Below, piece by piece: positions 21,007 through 31,907 of a DNA stretch of 64,000 bases (positions are counted from its first letter, which is position 1; each line of letters begins with the position of its first letter). The stretch is from Gorsachius magnificus. Taxonomy: Eukaryota; Chordata; Aves; Pelecaniformes; Ardeidae. The DNA lies in contig CM067081.1 in NCBI GenBank assembly GCA_034008185.1, positions 108,571,265-108,635,264 on the forward strand, in the 5' to 3' direction. The notes under the pieces were generated by a model. The model did not search any database and was not told the DNA's origin. It saw nothing but the letters and a program-made list of their open reading frames with translations. The translations under genes were made by a program, and so were the position numbers.

Positions 21007-24000
21007 ACATCAGACCCACAGAAGTATAGAGCTCTAGTAGACACCGGTGCACAGTGTACTCTAATGCCATCAAGCCATATAGGGGCAGAATCCATTTGTA
21101 TTTCTGGAGTGACAGGGGGATCTCAAGAGCTGACTGTATTGGAGGCCAAAGTGAGCCTAACCGGGAACGAGTGCCAAAAGCACCGCATTGTGACTGGGCC
21201 AGATGCTCCATGCATCCTTGGCATAGACTACCTCAGGAGACGGTATTTCAAGGACCCAAAAGGGTACCGGTGGGCTTTTGGTATAGCTGCATTGGAGGCA
21301 GAAGAAATTAAGCAGCTATCTACCTTGCCTGGTCTCTCAAAGGACCCTTCGGTTGTGGGGTTGCTGAGTGTTGAAGACCAACAAGTGCCGATTGCCACCA
21401 CAACAGTGCACAGGCGGCAATATCGCACCAACCGAGACTCCCTGATTCCCATCCATAAGCTGATTCGTCGACTGGAGAGCCAAGGAGTGATCAGCAAGAC
21501 TCGATCACCCTTTAACAGTCCCATATGGCCAGTGAGAAAGTCTGATGGAGAGTGGAGACTGACAGTAGACTATCGTGGCCTGAATGAAGTTACGCCACCA
21601 CTGAGTGCTGCCGTGCCGGACATGTTAGAACTTCAATATGAACTGGAGTCAAAGGCAGCCAAGTGGTATGCCACAATTGATATTGCAAATGCTTTCTTTT
21701 CAATCCCTTTGGCAGCAGAGTGCAGGCCACAGTTTGCTTTCACTTGGAGGGGCATCCAGTACACCTGGAATCGACTGCCCCAGGGGTGGAAACACAGCCC
21801 TACCATTTGCCATGGACTGATCCAGACAGCACTGGAACAGGGTAAGGCTCCAGAACATCTGCAATACATTGATGACATCATTGTGTGGGGCAATACAGCA
21901 GAAGAAGTTTTTGAGAAAGGGAAGAAAATAGTCCAAATCCTTCTGAAGGCCGGTTTTGCCATAAAACAAAGCAAGGTCAAAGGACCTGCACAGGAGATCC
22001 AGTTTTTAGGAATCAAATGGCAAGATGGACGTCGTCAGATTCCAATGGATGTGATCAATAAAATAACAGCCATGTCTCCACCAACTAGCAAAAAGGAAAC
22101 ACAAGCTTTCTTGGGCGTTGTGGGTTTTTGGAGAATGCATATTCCAAATTACAGCCAGATTGTAAGCCCTCTCTACCAAGTGACCCGGAAGAAGAACGAT
22201 TTCAAATGGGGCCCTGAACAACGACAAGCCTTTGAACAAATTAAACGGGAGATAGTGCATGCAGTAGCCCTTGGGCCGGTCTGGGCAGGGCAAGATGTAA
22301 AAAATGTGCTCTACACCGCAGCCGGAGAGAACGGCCCTACCTGGAGCCTTTGGCAGAAAGCACCAGGGGAGACTCGAGGCCGACCCCTAGGCTTTTGGAG
22401 TCGGGGATACAGAGGATCTGAAGCCAACTATACTCCAACTGAAAAAGAGATATTAGCAGCATATGAAGGGGTTCGAGCTGCTTCAGAAGTGATTGGTACT
22501 GAAGCACAGCTCCTCCTGGCACCCCGACTGCCGGTGCTGGGCTGGATGTTCAAAGGGAAGGTCCCCTCTACACATCATGCAACTGATGCTACGTGGAGTA
22601 AGTGGGTCGCACTGATTACACAACGGGCTCGAATAGGAAACCTCAGTCGCCCAGGAATCTTGGAAGTGATCACGGACTGGCCAGAAGGCAAAGATTTTGG
22701 AATATCACCAGAGGAGGAGGTGGTGCGTGCTGAAGAAGCCCCGCTGTACAATAAATTGCCAGAAAACGAGAAGCAATATGCTCTGTTCACTGATGGATCC
22801 TGTCGTCTTGTGGGAAAGCATCGAAGGTGGAAGGCTGCTGTATGGAGTCCTACAAGACAAGTTGCAGAGACTGCTGAAGGAGAAGGTGAATCAAGTCAAT
22901 TTGCAGAGGTGAAAGCCATCCAGCTGGCTTTAGATATTGCTGAAAGAGAAAAATGGCCAGTGCTCTATCTCTATACTGACTCATGGATGGTGGCAAATGC
23001 TTTGTGGGGATGGTTGCAGCAATGGAAGCAGAGCAACTGGCAGCGCAGGGGCAAACCCATCTGGGCAGCCGCATTGTGGCAAGATATTGCTTCCCGGGTG
23101 GAGAACCTGGTTGTAAAGGTACGTCATGTAGATGCTCATGTACCCAAGAGTCAGGCCTCTGAAGAACATCAAAACAACCAGCAGGCAGATCAGGCTGCTA
23201 AGATTGAAGTGGCTCAGATAGATCTGGACTGGCAACATAAGGGTGAATTGTTGCTAGCTCGGTGGGCCCATGACACCTCAGGCCATCAAGGAAGAGATGC
23301 AACATATAGATGGGCTCGTGATCGAGGGGTGGACTTAACTATGGACGCTATCGCACAGATTATCCATGAATGTGAAATGTGTGCTGCGATCAAACAACCC
23401 AAGCGATTAAAGCCTCTCTGGTATGGAGGACGGTGGCTGAAATACAAATATGGAGAGGCTTGGCAGATTGATTATATCACACTTCCACAAACCCGCCATG
23501 GCAAGCGCTATGTGCTCACCATGGTGGAAGCGACCACCGGATGGCTGGAAACATATCCTGTGCCCCATGCCACCGCCCGGAACACTATCCTAGGCCTTGA
23601 AAAACAAGTCCTGTGGCGACATGGCACCCCAGAAAGAATTGAGTCAGACAATGGAACTCATTTCCGAAACAGCCTCATAGACAAATGGGCCAAAGAGCAT
23701 GGCATTGAGTGGGTCTATCACATCCCCTATCATGCACCAGCCCCTGGGAAAATTGAACGATACAATGGACTGTTAAAGACTACACTGAAAGCAATGGGTG
23801 ATGGAACATTCAAACATTGGGATACACATTTAGCAAAAGCCACCTGGTTAGTCAACACTAGAGGATCTGCCAACCGAGCTGGCCCTGCCCAATCAAACCT
23901 CTTACGTACTGTAGAAGGGGATAAAGTCCCTGTAGTGCATGTAAAAAATATGCTGGGGAGGACAGTCTGGGTTTCTCCTGCCTCAGGTAAAGGCAAACCC

Positions 24001-24117
24001 ATCCGTGGGATTGCTTTTGCTCAAGGACCTGGCTCTACTTGGTGGGTGATGCTGAAGGATGGGGAAGTCCGATGTGTACCTCAAAGGGATTTGATTTTGG
24101 GTGAAAATAGCCAATGA
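20953..24117 (+). CDS. pol: pol polyprotein: protease, RT, RNase H, integrase
   Basis: An uninterrupted frame of 1054 codons. It is in frame with gag across the TAG and has no ATG at its start (20953 is GTG), so it is probably made as a Gag-Pol readthrough product. Protease: LVDTGAQCTLMP with the active-site Asp at residue 30. Reverse transcriptase: catalytic D243 (ATIDIANAFF), LPQGW, and YIDD at 305-308. RNase H: TDGS at 613-616 and a second acidic box with D676 (LYTDSW). Integrase: zinc finger H773, H778, C807, C810, and the catalytic triad D840, D899, E935 with exactly 35 residues between the last two. The C-terminal part (about 985-1045) resembles an SH3-like DNA-binding domain. No dUTPase domain follows. 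All catalytic residues are present; whether the protein is made or active is unknown. Confidence 0.95.
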   Translation: MEERDNRVYWTVWIRWPGTSDPQKYRALVDTGAQCTLMPSSHIGAESICISGVTGGSQELTVLEAKVSLTGNECQKHRIVTGPDAPCILGIDYLRRRYFKDPKGYRWAFGIAALEAEEIKQLSTLPGLSKDPSVVGLLSVEDQQVPIATTTVHRRQYRTNRDSLIPIHKLIRRLESQGVISKTRSPFNSPIWPVRKSDGEWRLTVDYRGLNEVTPPLSAAVPDMLELQYELESKAAKWYATIDIANAFFSIPLAAECRPQFAFTWRGIQYTWNRLPQGWKHSPTICHGLIQTALEQGKAPEHLQYIDDIIVWGNTAEEVFEKGKKIVQILLKAGFAIKQSKVKGPAQEIQFLGIKWQDGRRQIPMDVINKITAMSPPTSKKETQAFLGVVGFWRMHIPNYSQIVSPLYQVTRKKNDFKWGPEQRQAFEQIKREIVHAVALGPVWAGQDVKNVLYTAAGENGPTWSLWQKAPGETRGRPLGFWSRGYRGSEANYTPTEKEILAAYEGVRAASEVIGTEAQLLLAPRLPVLGWMFKGKVPSTHHATDATWSKWVALITQRARIGNLSRPGILEVITDWPEGKDFGISPEEEVVRAEEAPLYNKLPENEKQYALFTDGSCRLVGKHRRWKAAVWSPTRQVAETAEGEGESSQFAEVKAIQLALDIAEREKWPVLYLYTDSWMVANALWGWLQQWKQSNWQRRGKPIWAAALWQDIASRVENLVVKVRHVDAHVPKSQASEEHQNNQQADQAAKIEVAQIDLDWQHKGELLLARWAHDTSGHQGRDATYRWARDRGVDLTMDAIAQIIHECEMCAAIKQPKRLKPLWYGGRWLKYKYGEAWQIDYITLPQTRHGKRYVLTMVEATTGWLETYPVPHATARNTILGLEKQVLWRHGTPERIESDNGTHFRNSLIDKWAKEHGIEWVYHIPYHAPAPGKIERYNGLLKTTLKAMGDGTFKHWDTHLAKATWLVNTRGSANRAGPAQSNLLRTVEGDKVPVVHVKNMLGRTVWVSPASGKGKPIRGIAFAQGPGSTWWVMLKDGEVRCVPQRDLILGENSQ

Positions 24118-24503
24118 ACTGAATTATATAATGTTAATTGCTGTGTAATATAGTATGTCTTCATTTTTACTATTGCTGTATATTCTATCAATGGTATAGC
24201 AGTAAGGATCGCCCAGATTAATGAAGAATGAATTTTGAAGAAACTGAGGAAGTGCAGCGAATGGAACCAGAACTGACTTCAGCAAGCAACAACCCAACAC
24301 CAGACCCCATCTCTCCTGCCCTGAAAGACTGTTACGACAGATGGAGCCCAAAACCGTGGACTAAATGAACCCAATGGACATTTTAGAGGGATGGTCTACA
24401 GACTAAGGGAATGATATCTGTGTATATATATATCAAAATGGTGGTGATTAATTGGAATATATTGTAAGGGTAGGACCTAAGCATGACGTAAATGGTATAG
24501 AAT
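24118..24503 (+). other. non-coding 3' internal region of the provirus
   Basis: Between the pol stop and the polypurine tract there is no frame resembling env: no signal peptide, furin site or fusion peptide. The last part (GACCTAAGCATGACGTAAATG onward, 24475) is matched by the older minus-strand relative at 56334-56366, so this env-less end is a family trait rather than a private deletion. Confidence 0.75.
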
Positions 24504-24514
24504 AAGGGGTGGAA
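24504..24514 (+). promoter_or_regulatory. polypurine tract for plus-strand priming
   Basis: AAGGGGTGGAA lies directly against the 3' LTR start TGTCCTGG. Purines throughout except one T. Confidence 0.75.
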
Positions 24515-25138
24515 TGTCCTGGTTTCAGCTGGGATAGAGTTAATTTTCTTCACAGAAGCTAGCATAGTGCTGTGCTTTGGATTCAGTGCTAGAAGAATGT
24601 TGATAACACGCTGATGTTTTTAGTTGTTGCCAAGCAGTGCTCAGACTGCTCAAGGACTTTTTGAGCTTCTCCTGCTCGGCCAGGTGCATAACAAGCTGGG
24701 AGTACAGCACAGCTAGGACCCAAACTGTCCAAAGAGCTATTCCATACCACATAACGTCATGCTCGGGGGGGTTAGTCAGTCGGGTCGGTCGAGTCGGTCG
24801 GTTGGTCGTGGGCAGAGTGGTCACAGCTCGGGCTGTGTGATCGCTGCTCGGCTACTGATCACTGCTCGGGACGGGCTGGGCATCGGTCAGAGGGTGGTGA
24901 GCAATTGCATTGTGCATCACTTGTTTTATATATTCTGTATGTTTTCTTACCATTATTATTATTATTATTATCATTATTGTTATTCTTCTCTCTTATTAAA
25001 CTGTCTCTATCTCAACCCACGGGTCTTACTTTTTTTTTCCTTTTCTCCGATTCTCTCCCCCATCCCACTGAGGGAGCGGGGGGGGAGTGAGCGAGCGGCT
25101 GCGTGGTGCTTAGTTGCCAGCCGGGTTAAACCACGACA
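24515..25138 (+). repeat. 3' long terminal repeat of the provirus
   Basis: 624 bp from TGTCCTGGTTTCAGCTGGG to CCACGACA, followed at once by the right target duplication CATGG (25139-25143). Compared with the 5' LTR it carries one extra promoter-proximal unit near 24845-24865. Substitutions cluster in the GGTC tract. It would supply the polyadenylation signal for proviral transcripts. Confidence 0.95.
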
Positions 25139-25143
25139 CATGG
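25139..25143. repeat. target-site duplication CATGG, right copy
   Basis: Perfect partner of 18315-18319, directly after the 3' LTR. Confidence 0.92.
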
Positions 25144-25494
25144 TAAAAAGAAGCAGCTTCTTAATGAAATCTGTTGTAGGCACAAAGTCGAGAGCATCAA
25201 CACAGAAGAGGAACGGAATGTCATGCTATAAGAACCTGAAGACTTCAAGGATTGAAATCAAATAGATTTGATTAAGTTTAGTAGTACAAAGCACCACGTT
25301 GCAAAGTTTAATAAGATTTCGGAATTCATGCTAAAAACCTCCTCAACAGAAACTACAGGAAGAAGAGCAAGGCTTGTGTAATGAACACAGTTTGACGTTG
25401 CATTATCAGTATGGTGCAATCATGAACTAATTAAAAATGCAGCACTGATCTTTTTCTATCTAATAAGACATTTCTAAGAAAGGGAGGGGTGTTC
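25144..25494. other. short unique spacer between provirus and next LTR
   Basis: Host flank of the proviral insertion. No gene or repeat recognised. Confidence 0.5.
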
Positions 25495-25499
25495 ATAGT

Positions 25500-26079
25500 T
25501 GTGGTTTAACCCCAGTTGGCAACTAAGCACGACCCAGCCACTTGCTCACTCCTGTGCAGTGGGATGGGGGAGAGAACCAGAAGAGTGAAAGTGAGAAAAC
25601 TCATGGATAGAGATAAAGAGTTCAATAAGTAAAGCAAAAACTGTGCACGCAAGCAAAGCAAAACAAGGTATTCATTCACTACTTCCCATGGGCAAGCAGG
25701 TGTTCAGCCATCTCCAGGAAAGCAGGGCTCCATCACGCATAACGGTTACTTGGGAAGACAAATGCCATCACTCCAAACGTCCTCCCTTCCTTCTTCCCCC
25801 AGCTTTATATGCTGAGCATGATGTCGTATGGTATGGAATATCCCTTTGGTCAGTGGGGTCAGCTGTGCCAGCTGTGTACCTTCCCAGTTTCATGTGTACC
25901 CCCAGCATGCTCACTGGTGGGGTGGTGTGAGAAGCAGAAAAGGCCTTGACCATGTGTAAGCACTGCTGAGCAGTAACTAAAACACTCCTTTATTACCAAC
26001 ACTGTTTCCAAATCCAAATCATAGCCCCATACTCTTTATTATGAAGAAAATTAACTCTATCCTAACCAAAACAAGCACA
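25500..26079 (-). mobile_element. solo LTR, ERVL-like family, minus strand
   Basis: On the minus strand it starts TGTGCTTGTTTTGGTTAGGA, matching the proviral LTR start, and ends GGGGTTAAACCACA. A perfect 5-bp target duplication ATAGT flanks it (25495-25499 and 26080-26084), so it is an intact solo LTR left by LTR-LTR recombination. Ends and U5 resemble the provirus, but the middle differs: it has a minus-strand TATATAAAGC-like box (plus CTTTATATGC at 25802) and lacks the GGTC tract, so it is another subfamily. It is more diverged at its termini than the provirus LTRs. Confidence 0.92.
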
Positions 26080-26084
26080 ATAGT

Positions 26085-29000
26085 TAAACAAGACCTCTAC
26101 AAAATGGTAGCATATATTTATTTCTGATCATCCACATTCAAGATGAATTGCCTCAGACCTGAACTTTTGCAACTAACTGCAAAAAGTATATGATTAGAAG
26201 GTCATTCTACCTTACTAGATAGATGGTGGAAGAATTTGACTTCTTGAACACAGCTATATAGTGCCAGAGAAGGAATACAAATACAATTTTGTATTGTAGG
26301 AGGAGGAGAACAACAGTAGAGAAGAAAAACCTTGTTGAACCAAAGGGCAAAGAACCATGGCTATAAACTGTCTTGAATTCATTTGAAATTAGAAAGAAGC
26401 TTCCAACCACCAAGGAAGAAGGCTCTGGTAGACTCTTTAAAAGCAGCAACAGGGCAAACTTCTCCCCCAAAAGAATAATTGACGTTTGTAAAATATGTGA
26501 AATACCTTCTCTGACTTGATTGACTTCGATGACAAGGGATAGCAAAAATAGTCTCAAGCCTCCTGAGTACTGAAATACAGAATGTGCATTTTCTCCTCTA
26601 TAAAATGTAATGGGTTTCTATTGTAATAGTGTTATGTCAAGTGTCTATTATAGAAAAAAGAGACTAAAATAACTGCTTAAATTTATACATGTTAAAATTA
26701 TTTACAGAACAGATTTTTTAACCAACTGCCTTTCTTCTAAAGATCTGCTTAAGAATAGTAATAGAAGTAAAAGGGGTTCTTGAGGATGCTGTTTCAAACT
26801 TTCATATTTGTGAGACTCCTTTTGCCACATCAAATGATGCAAGCTGAAACCACTCTTTCAGCTCAAATAATACTGTGATGTTTCTCAGGTCAGTTACCAA
26901 AAGATACCAGTACAGTACTGCTACATATTTCATTGCTTTTTAGGAGCTTATTCTTAGTAATCTGGGTTTGTCATAAATGAAGTAGCAGAGCTACAGTTTT
27001 TCTCATAAATGTATGCGTACCACCATTGTTCCTCAACAAAATCCTGAAGAATAATATAACAGCTATATAATTAAAGAATTTTCATGGTCCTCTATTCTAC
27101 CAATATAAAAAAAATATTTGTATCTATCTGTTTACAGAGAACAAGAAAGGGTCTTACAAAAAGGATTATGATTTTGCCAGTTTATATACTTCAGGTAGCA
27201 AACTGGTCTCCAATGATCATAGATTTAGCCTGTTTATACAAAAGAAAATAAATTTATGGTTATGCAGCTTCCACTGAATACTTATTATTACATTACAAGC
27301 TCTTCCAGACATTTTTTTTCTGAAAAATCTGCAAATAAAAAAAGGATTTCAACATTTTCTTTTCTGAACTTTCAAACTGCTATTTCCCAGGAGTTTAACA
27401 AGAATTTATAAATGGCAACACCTTAAAGGTAGAAGGTAATTTCCCATAAGAACCAATTAATTTATAGCTTTCTACACACCAATAACCCTTGCAATTTGGC
27501 AGTTGGTTCATTAAATCCTTCATGCCTGCTCCATCTATCTTGAGAAAAATAATAAATAAAAGGTGCAATTCACTCACACTGCATTCACTCCTGAAGATAT
27601 TGGGGAATAAAAAAGCTGTCTTACTACTTTCTGCTATAAATTGCAACTAATTCTGTAAATGTGAGAGAAACAAAATTGAAAGTAACGTGGCAGATAGATT
27701 GATATTACCAGTGGGTCACTGGCATGGAGAGGAAAAGCTGAATTCTTCCCTGGTGTAATGCTACTGAAATTGATTTACACCAGGGATGCATTTGGCATGA
27801 AGACTTTGAAAGCACATATTTGAAAAGGAAGTTCTATTTGCACTGTGGGGTTTCCATTCTCATTTCATATATTCCAACCTGTAACTCACTTCAAGTAGTA
27901 CAGAGAATCCATTTCAAAAAATAAAGATGTACTAATGGACTTTCAGTTTCTTCTTCATTGAGGCAAAGAAAAATCTACATTTCACATAAAACAATAAAGT
28001 GACATGAAAAATTTTGGGTTTAGTGAAATAGACACCTAACTTTTTTCTTGACTAAACAAGGTCAATCAAAGTGTAATGATTATTTTAAATAACAGAAAGT
28101 TTGCTGTTTAAAATTATTTATAATAAAAATGTGTAATTTGTTTTACAAGCTATTGAGTCCTTGTTGGATTAAAAAAATAAAATCATAGATAAGTCATTAA
28201 AACAGAGTTGCTTTAAGTTCTTTCTTCAAAGCAAGTACATGCAACTTACATTTTTCAAAAATAAATCAGCTATAAGATGATTAGGCTTTTGGAAGAGACT
28301 GAGTTTACATTAGTGTGTTTCATAATTTTCTGCTCTCCATGTGATGGAATTATTAAATTAAATGTGTTAGTGTCCCCTATCAACTCCCGATTTTTACTGT
28401 TATCTTTAGTACATCAACTTTTTTTCTATAAGACACACTTCTATCTACATACTATGTTGCTCTTCTGAAAAAAAAAAAAGTCAATTGGCATTGCAGTTTC
28501 TTTGTTTTAAGGGATTTGTTTAGTTTTCCTAAACAAAATTCTGCTTTTTTTTTATCTGCTTGGATATTTTTTTCCCAAGTTTTATTTATTAGCAAGTTTC
28601 ATTCAGTAGGATATGTAGAAGAAATCATCGTGCTTTTTTTTCTGAATGGAAGAAGTGCAGTTATATAAACCTGGAGAAAGTTTAAAAAGTTGTTTAACTC
28701 TCTGATTATTTTCATATGCTTGTTTGTAGATACTGTATCAAAACACTTGATAACTGCAACTCAGAATTAGGTTAGTCATGATTCCTGGTAGGAAAGTCCT
28801 GAAAGCCTAGTAGGAACTTTAAATTAGAAACAGGAAAAAATATGTCTAATTTTTGGTATTCAAAGGATTAGAATCCTCAGTAAATACATGAGTCAAATAC
28901 ATTTCAAAATATTGTAAAATATTATTGATTCTATCTGAACAAGACAGGACTTTATGTTTTGGTTGCACATCTGCACCACAGATTAAGTATCGGATAATGG

Positions 29001-31869
29001 TAAGTCTAAAGCAACAATTTGTAGATTTGTTATCCTACTACCTTCACTTGATGTAGCAAATAGCAAAAATCCTCCTGAAAAGTAATCTAAGTTGTTTCCT
29101 CAATCAAAATAGATTTTTAAATTAATTGATAATGCTCCATTTATTATTAATAATAATCTGATTCAAAAGAGCAAGTAAATCTCATTAGTTTGATCCTGAT
29201 GCTTTTATAAAACATTGTCAAATATATGTTCCTGTCTCTGCCATAGCAAAGTACTTTTCAGAAGTTCCTGCCAGACTCTGGCAGGTTTTATTCAGAGCCA
29301 AATCATAACTATGAGAGAGTAGCACAGTTAAGGCTGCCTGCTTATCTACATAACAGCTCCTCTGCTGGAGTCTCCTTCTCTGATCCCAGCACTAGCTCCC
29401 ACACCAGAAGATATGCAGCCCTGGAGGAGGGCAGATGTTGTTTGCAGAGCTCCTGAATAACTATAAAGTATAGATAATATCTGCTAATCAAATCTGCCCT
29501 CAAGAAATATTTCTCTCTCCTGTGGTACGTCCCAACTACTGCCACTTCCTTTTCAGCAGCCACAGCTGGCACCTGGCATCATAAGAAGCACAAGCTTATG
29601 AACTCCCTCTGCCAGTATGTCTATGATAAGAGAATTTGGCACAAACCCTAGTATAAATAAAAACTATTATTTTGAACTACTGCTGTATAGCTCTAATTGT
29701 CTCCATTGAAATACAGTAAAATGAAGCCTTTATGTTTTCCCCCAGATTGTATGTTCATAAATTATCCCAAGTCCAACATTGCCGAGGTTGATAGTTTTTC
29801 CAACAGAAATTAGTCTTTTTCAACTAAATACCCAACAATAGTATTTCCTAAGTCTGCTCATACTACTTTTCTCTAAATATACAAGAGAACAACTAGCCTT
29901 TGCAAGCTACATTTTCTCAGTAACATTAAAGAAAAATTAAGTTTATAATATGCTCTTGCTTAGTCTCAAATGTCAAATATCTAACTTTGAATTTTTAACT
30001 AAGCTAGGCACAAGTTAGATAAATTCATTTAAACAATTCTGATGAATTAAAAAGAAAACAGAAACATCACTGTTAGAAAGGGTTTGATTTTCTTTAGCTT
30101 TTAAAAAAATTCCTTGAAATGGTTTTCAAATAATTTTACTATCTTAATAATAATTAGTTACTGTTTAACCAAGGGGGGAAGTCAGTGAGAGGACTCATTT
30201 CATACTTTAAAAGAGTTATATTGTTTGTTTCAACTTCAGGGGTCAAAATGAGTTGGCAATGGTTTATTTCGTTTCCCACCAGACCTCCTCTAGAGGGAAA
30301 GATTGTGTCTGTAATGACCAGCACAAGGGAGGAGCTTTACTTATGTGCACCTGCCAATGGCACTTTGTTTCCCAGCTGCCTGTAGACTGCAGAGATTAGC
30401 TACTGTGCCTAAACTGCTTAAAACAGAAAGAAAACATTGTTGCTTATTAAAGACTTATCTTGGAATTGACTCTGTATTGAAGTCTGAATTTTAAGAGAAA
30501 TGGTAGGCATTATGAGAGGACCACCTCTGATTTTCTTAGGGTCATTTTTTAACTACAGAATAGACAAGTAGTAGTTCAGAGAATGTACTGTCAAGAACCT
30601 TTTTTTTTACAGAATGGTGACTTAAAGGAAAAGATTTCAAACAACTGAGTGAACAATGATGATGGTGATGATCTGATAATTAATTCATAAATTCATAGGT
30701 AAGGAATATCAATAGAATAACCTCTGCCAGAACATGGAAGTCTTCCAAAAAATGTGTTCATCTTGTCAGGAAAATATCTTGATGGACTTTGTCAGAATCC
30801 CCTAATGCTCATAACTTTAAGACATCCATCACCATTCGGAAAGGTTGTAAGATGTATCCTACCAGTATTTTCATTAAAGTCTTCTTTTCCTGTCCATTAA
30901 GCCCTGAAATCTGATACAAAAGGCCAGTAGCAAAAGCAATAGGTCCTGTCAAAGTCAGAGGATCAACTTCAGAAAAAAAGTCTGTTTCAGAAGGAATGTG
31001 AAAGGGAGAACAAATGCCCAGCTATTGTTCAAATTATTCTTCACAGACTGAGACAATCTTGAAAAAACACTTTACAATCAGTGAAGACAGAGAAATGAGA
31101 TAAGCATTTACAGAGCTAATCTTATTACTATTATAACCACCATATAGATCAGACATTATAATTTTATAAAGTACAAAATCCAATGATCTTACCATAAAAA
31201 GCATATTCAAGTGCTGAGGAGACTGAACTTTCTGAATAAATTCCCAGGTTACTAGTTCCAGAGTCCCTAGTTTAGGTAGTAGGTATTTCTCTCAGTAGAA
31301 TCAGTATGGAGACCACCCCACAGTCACTAGAGGAAAGGGACTATTCTCAGTTGTCTTATCTCTAAACAGACTCTGAGTCAACTCTCAAACAGCCAGACTC
31401 CCCAGTAGGGGGGAAACTCAGGGCCTTTCAAATAACTGAGCAGTTTATTTTGTATCTAATATAAATGTGAAAACAATACTATCAGGCTTTTTTATCTATT
31501 TCCTGTGACTATGGAAGTTGTTTCTGAAATATCTGTGAGTGTTCTTTAAATTTCTCTTACTCATCCTTACTATTATTCTCATGGAGCACCAAGAACAGGA
31601 CTGGTTCCTAAGGGGCAGGAGACGGGAGCTGAGGAGAGCACACAGCCAGCAGGGCAGGGGCCATACTGTATCCTGCAGAACTGGAGAGAGGCAAGCAGGA
31701 CATACCCAGAGATGATAGCCAGGACCAACCAAAAATCCAGATCAAAAGGCAATATAATGGTGATGAGACAGGTCAAAGGTCAATCCAGTGATCATTTTGG
31801 TATGCCCATAACAATGAAGAAGGGCTGAGGTAAGCCAGGCTGCAGATCAAGGGCCTTCATGACTGGTCA
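26085..31869. other. AT-rich sequence, one hairpin, nothing else recognised
   Basis: No gene or transposable element recognised apart from the perfect inverted repeat at 27747-27786. Short frames (for example 26207-26557 minus and 29342-29572 minus) have no recognisable domain or splice context. Confidence 0.45.
27747..27786. repeat. perfect 12-bp inverted repeat (hairpin)
   Basis: TCCCTGGTGTAA (27747-27758) pairs perfectly with TTACACCAGGGA (27775-27786) around a 16-nt loop. The right arm and following bases (ACACCAGGGATGCATTTGGC) resemble a motif that I associate with an old interspersed repeat in reptiles and birds. That identification is from memory and tentative. Confidence 0.6.
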
Positions 31870-31907
31870 TAGCTCTTTTCCAACTAAACAATTCTATAAT
31901 TCTATCT
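31870..31907 (+). mobile_element. CR1 3'-end remnant, very short
   Basis: CTTTTCCAACTAAACAATTCTATAATTCTATCTG is the usual CR1 terminus with two ATTCTATR repeats. The sequence before it (about 31795-31869) is only loosely CR1-like. Confidence 0.6.

Larger units (their letters stand above)
18320..25138 (+). mobile_element. near-complete ERVL-like endogenous retrovirus (provirus)
   Basis: A 6.8-kb provirus with all structural landmarks: TG...CA LTRs of 609 and 624 bp, a primer binding site 10 nt inside the 5' LTR, gag and pol in one frame with a TAG between them, a polypurine tract at the 3' LTR and a 5-bp target duplication. No env frame lies between pol (ending 24117) and the 3' LTR (24515), and no dUTPase domain follows integrase. 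By hand alignment the LTRs differ at roughly 16 positions plus a few length differences, about 2.5-3 percent, so the copy is not brand new but is well preserved. Assignment to the ERVL-like class rests on the 5-bp duplication, a gag without zinc knuckles, the protease-RT-RNase H-integrase order and the lack of env. A library match would confirm it. Confidence 0.95.

Noticed and set aside
24118..24503. possible env or dUTPase after pol
   Set aside because: No frame of useful length and no signal peptide, fusion peptide or dUTPase motif; the older relative shows the same kind of 3' end.
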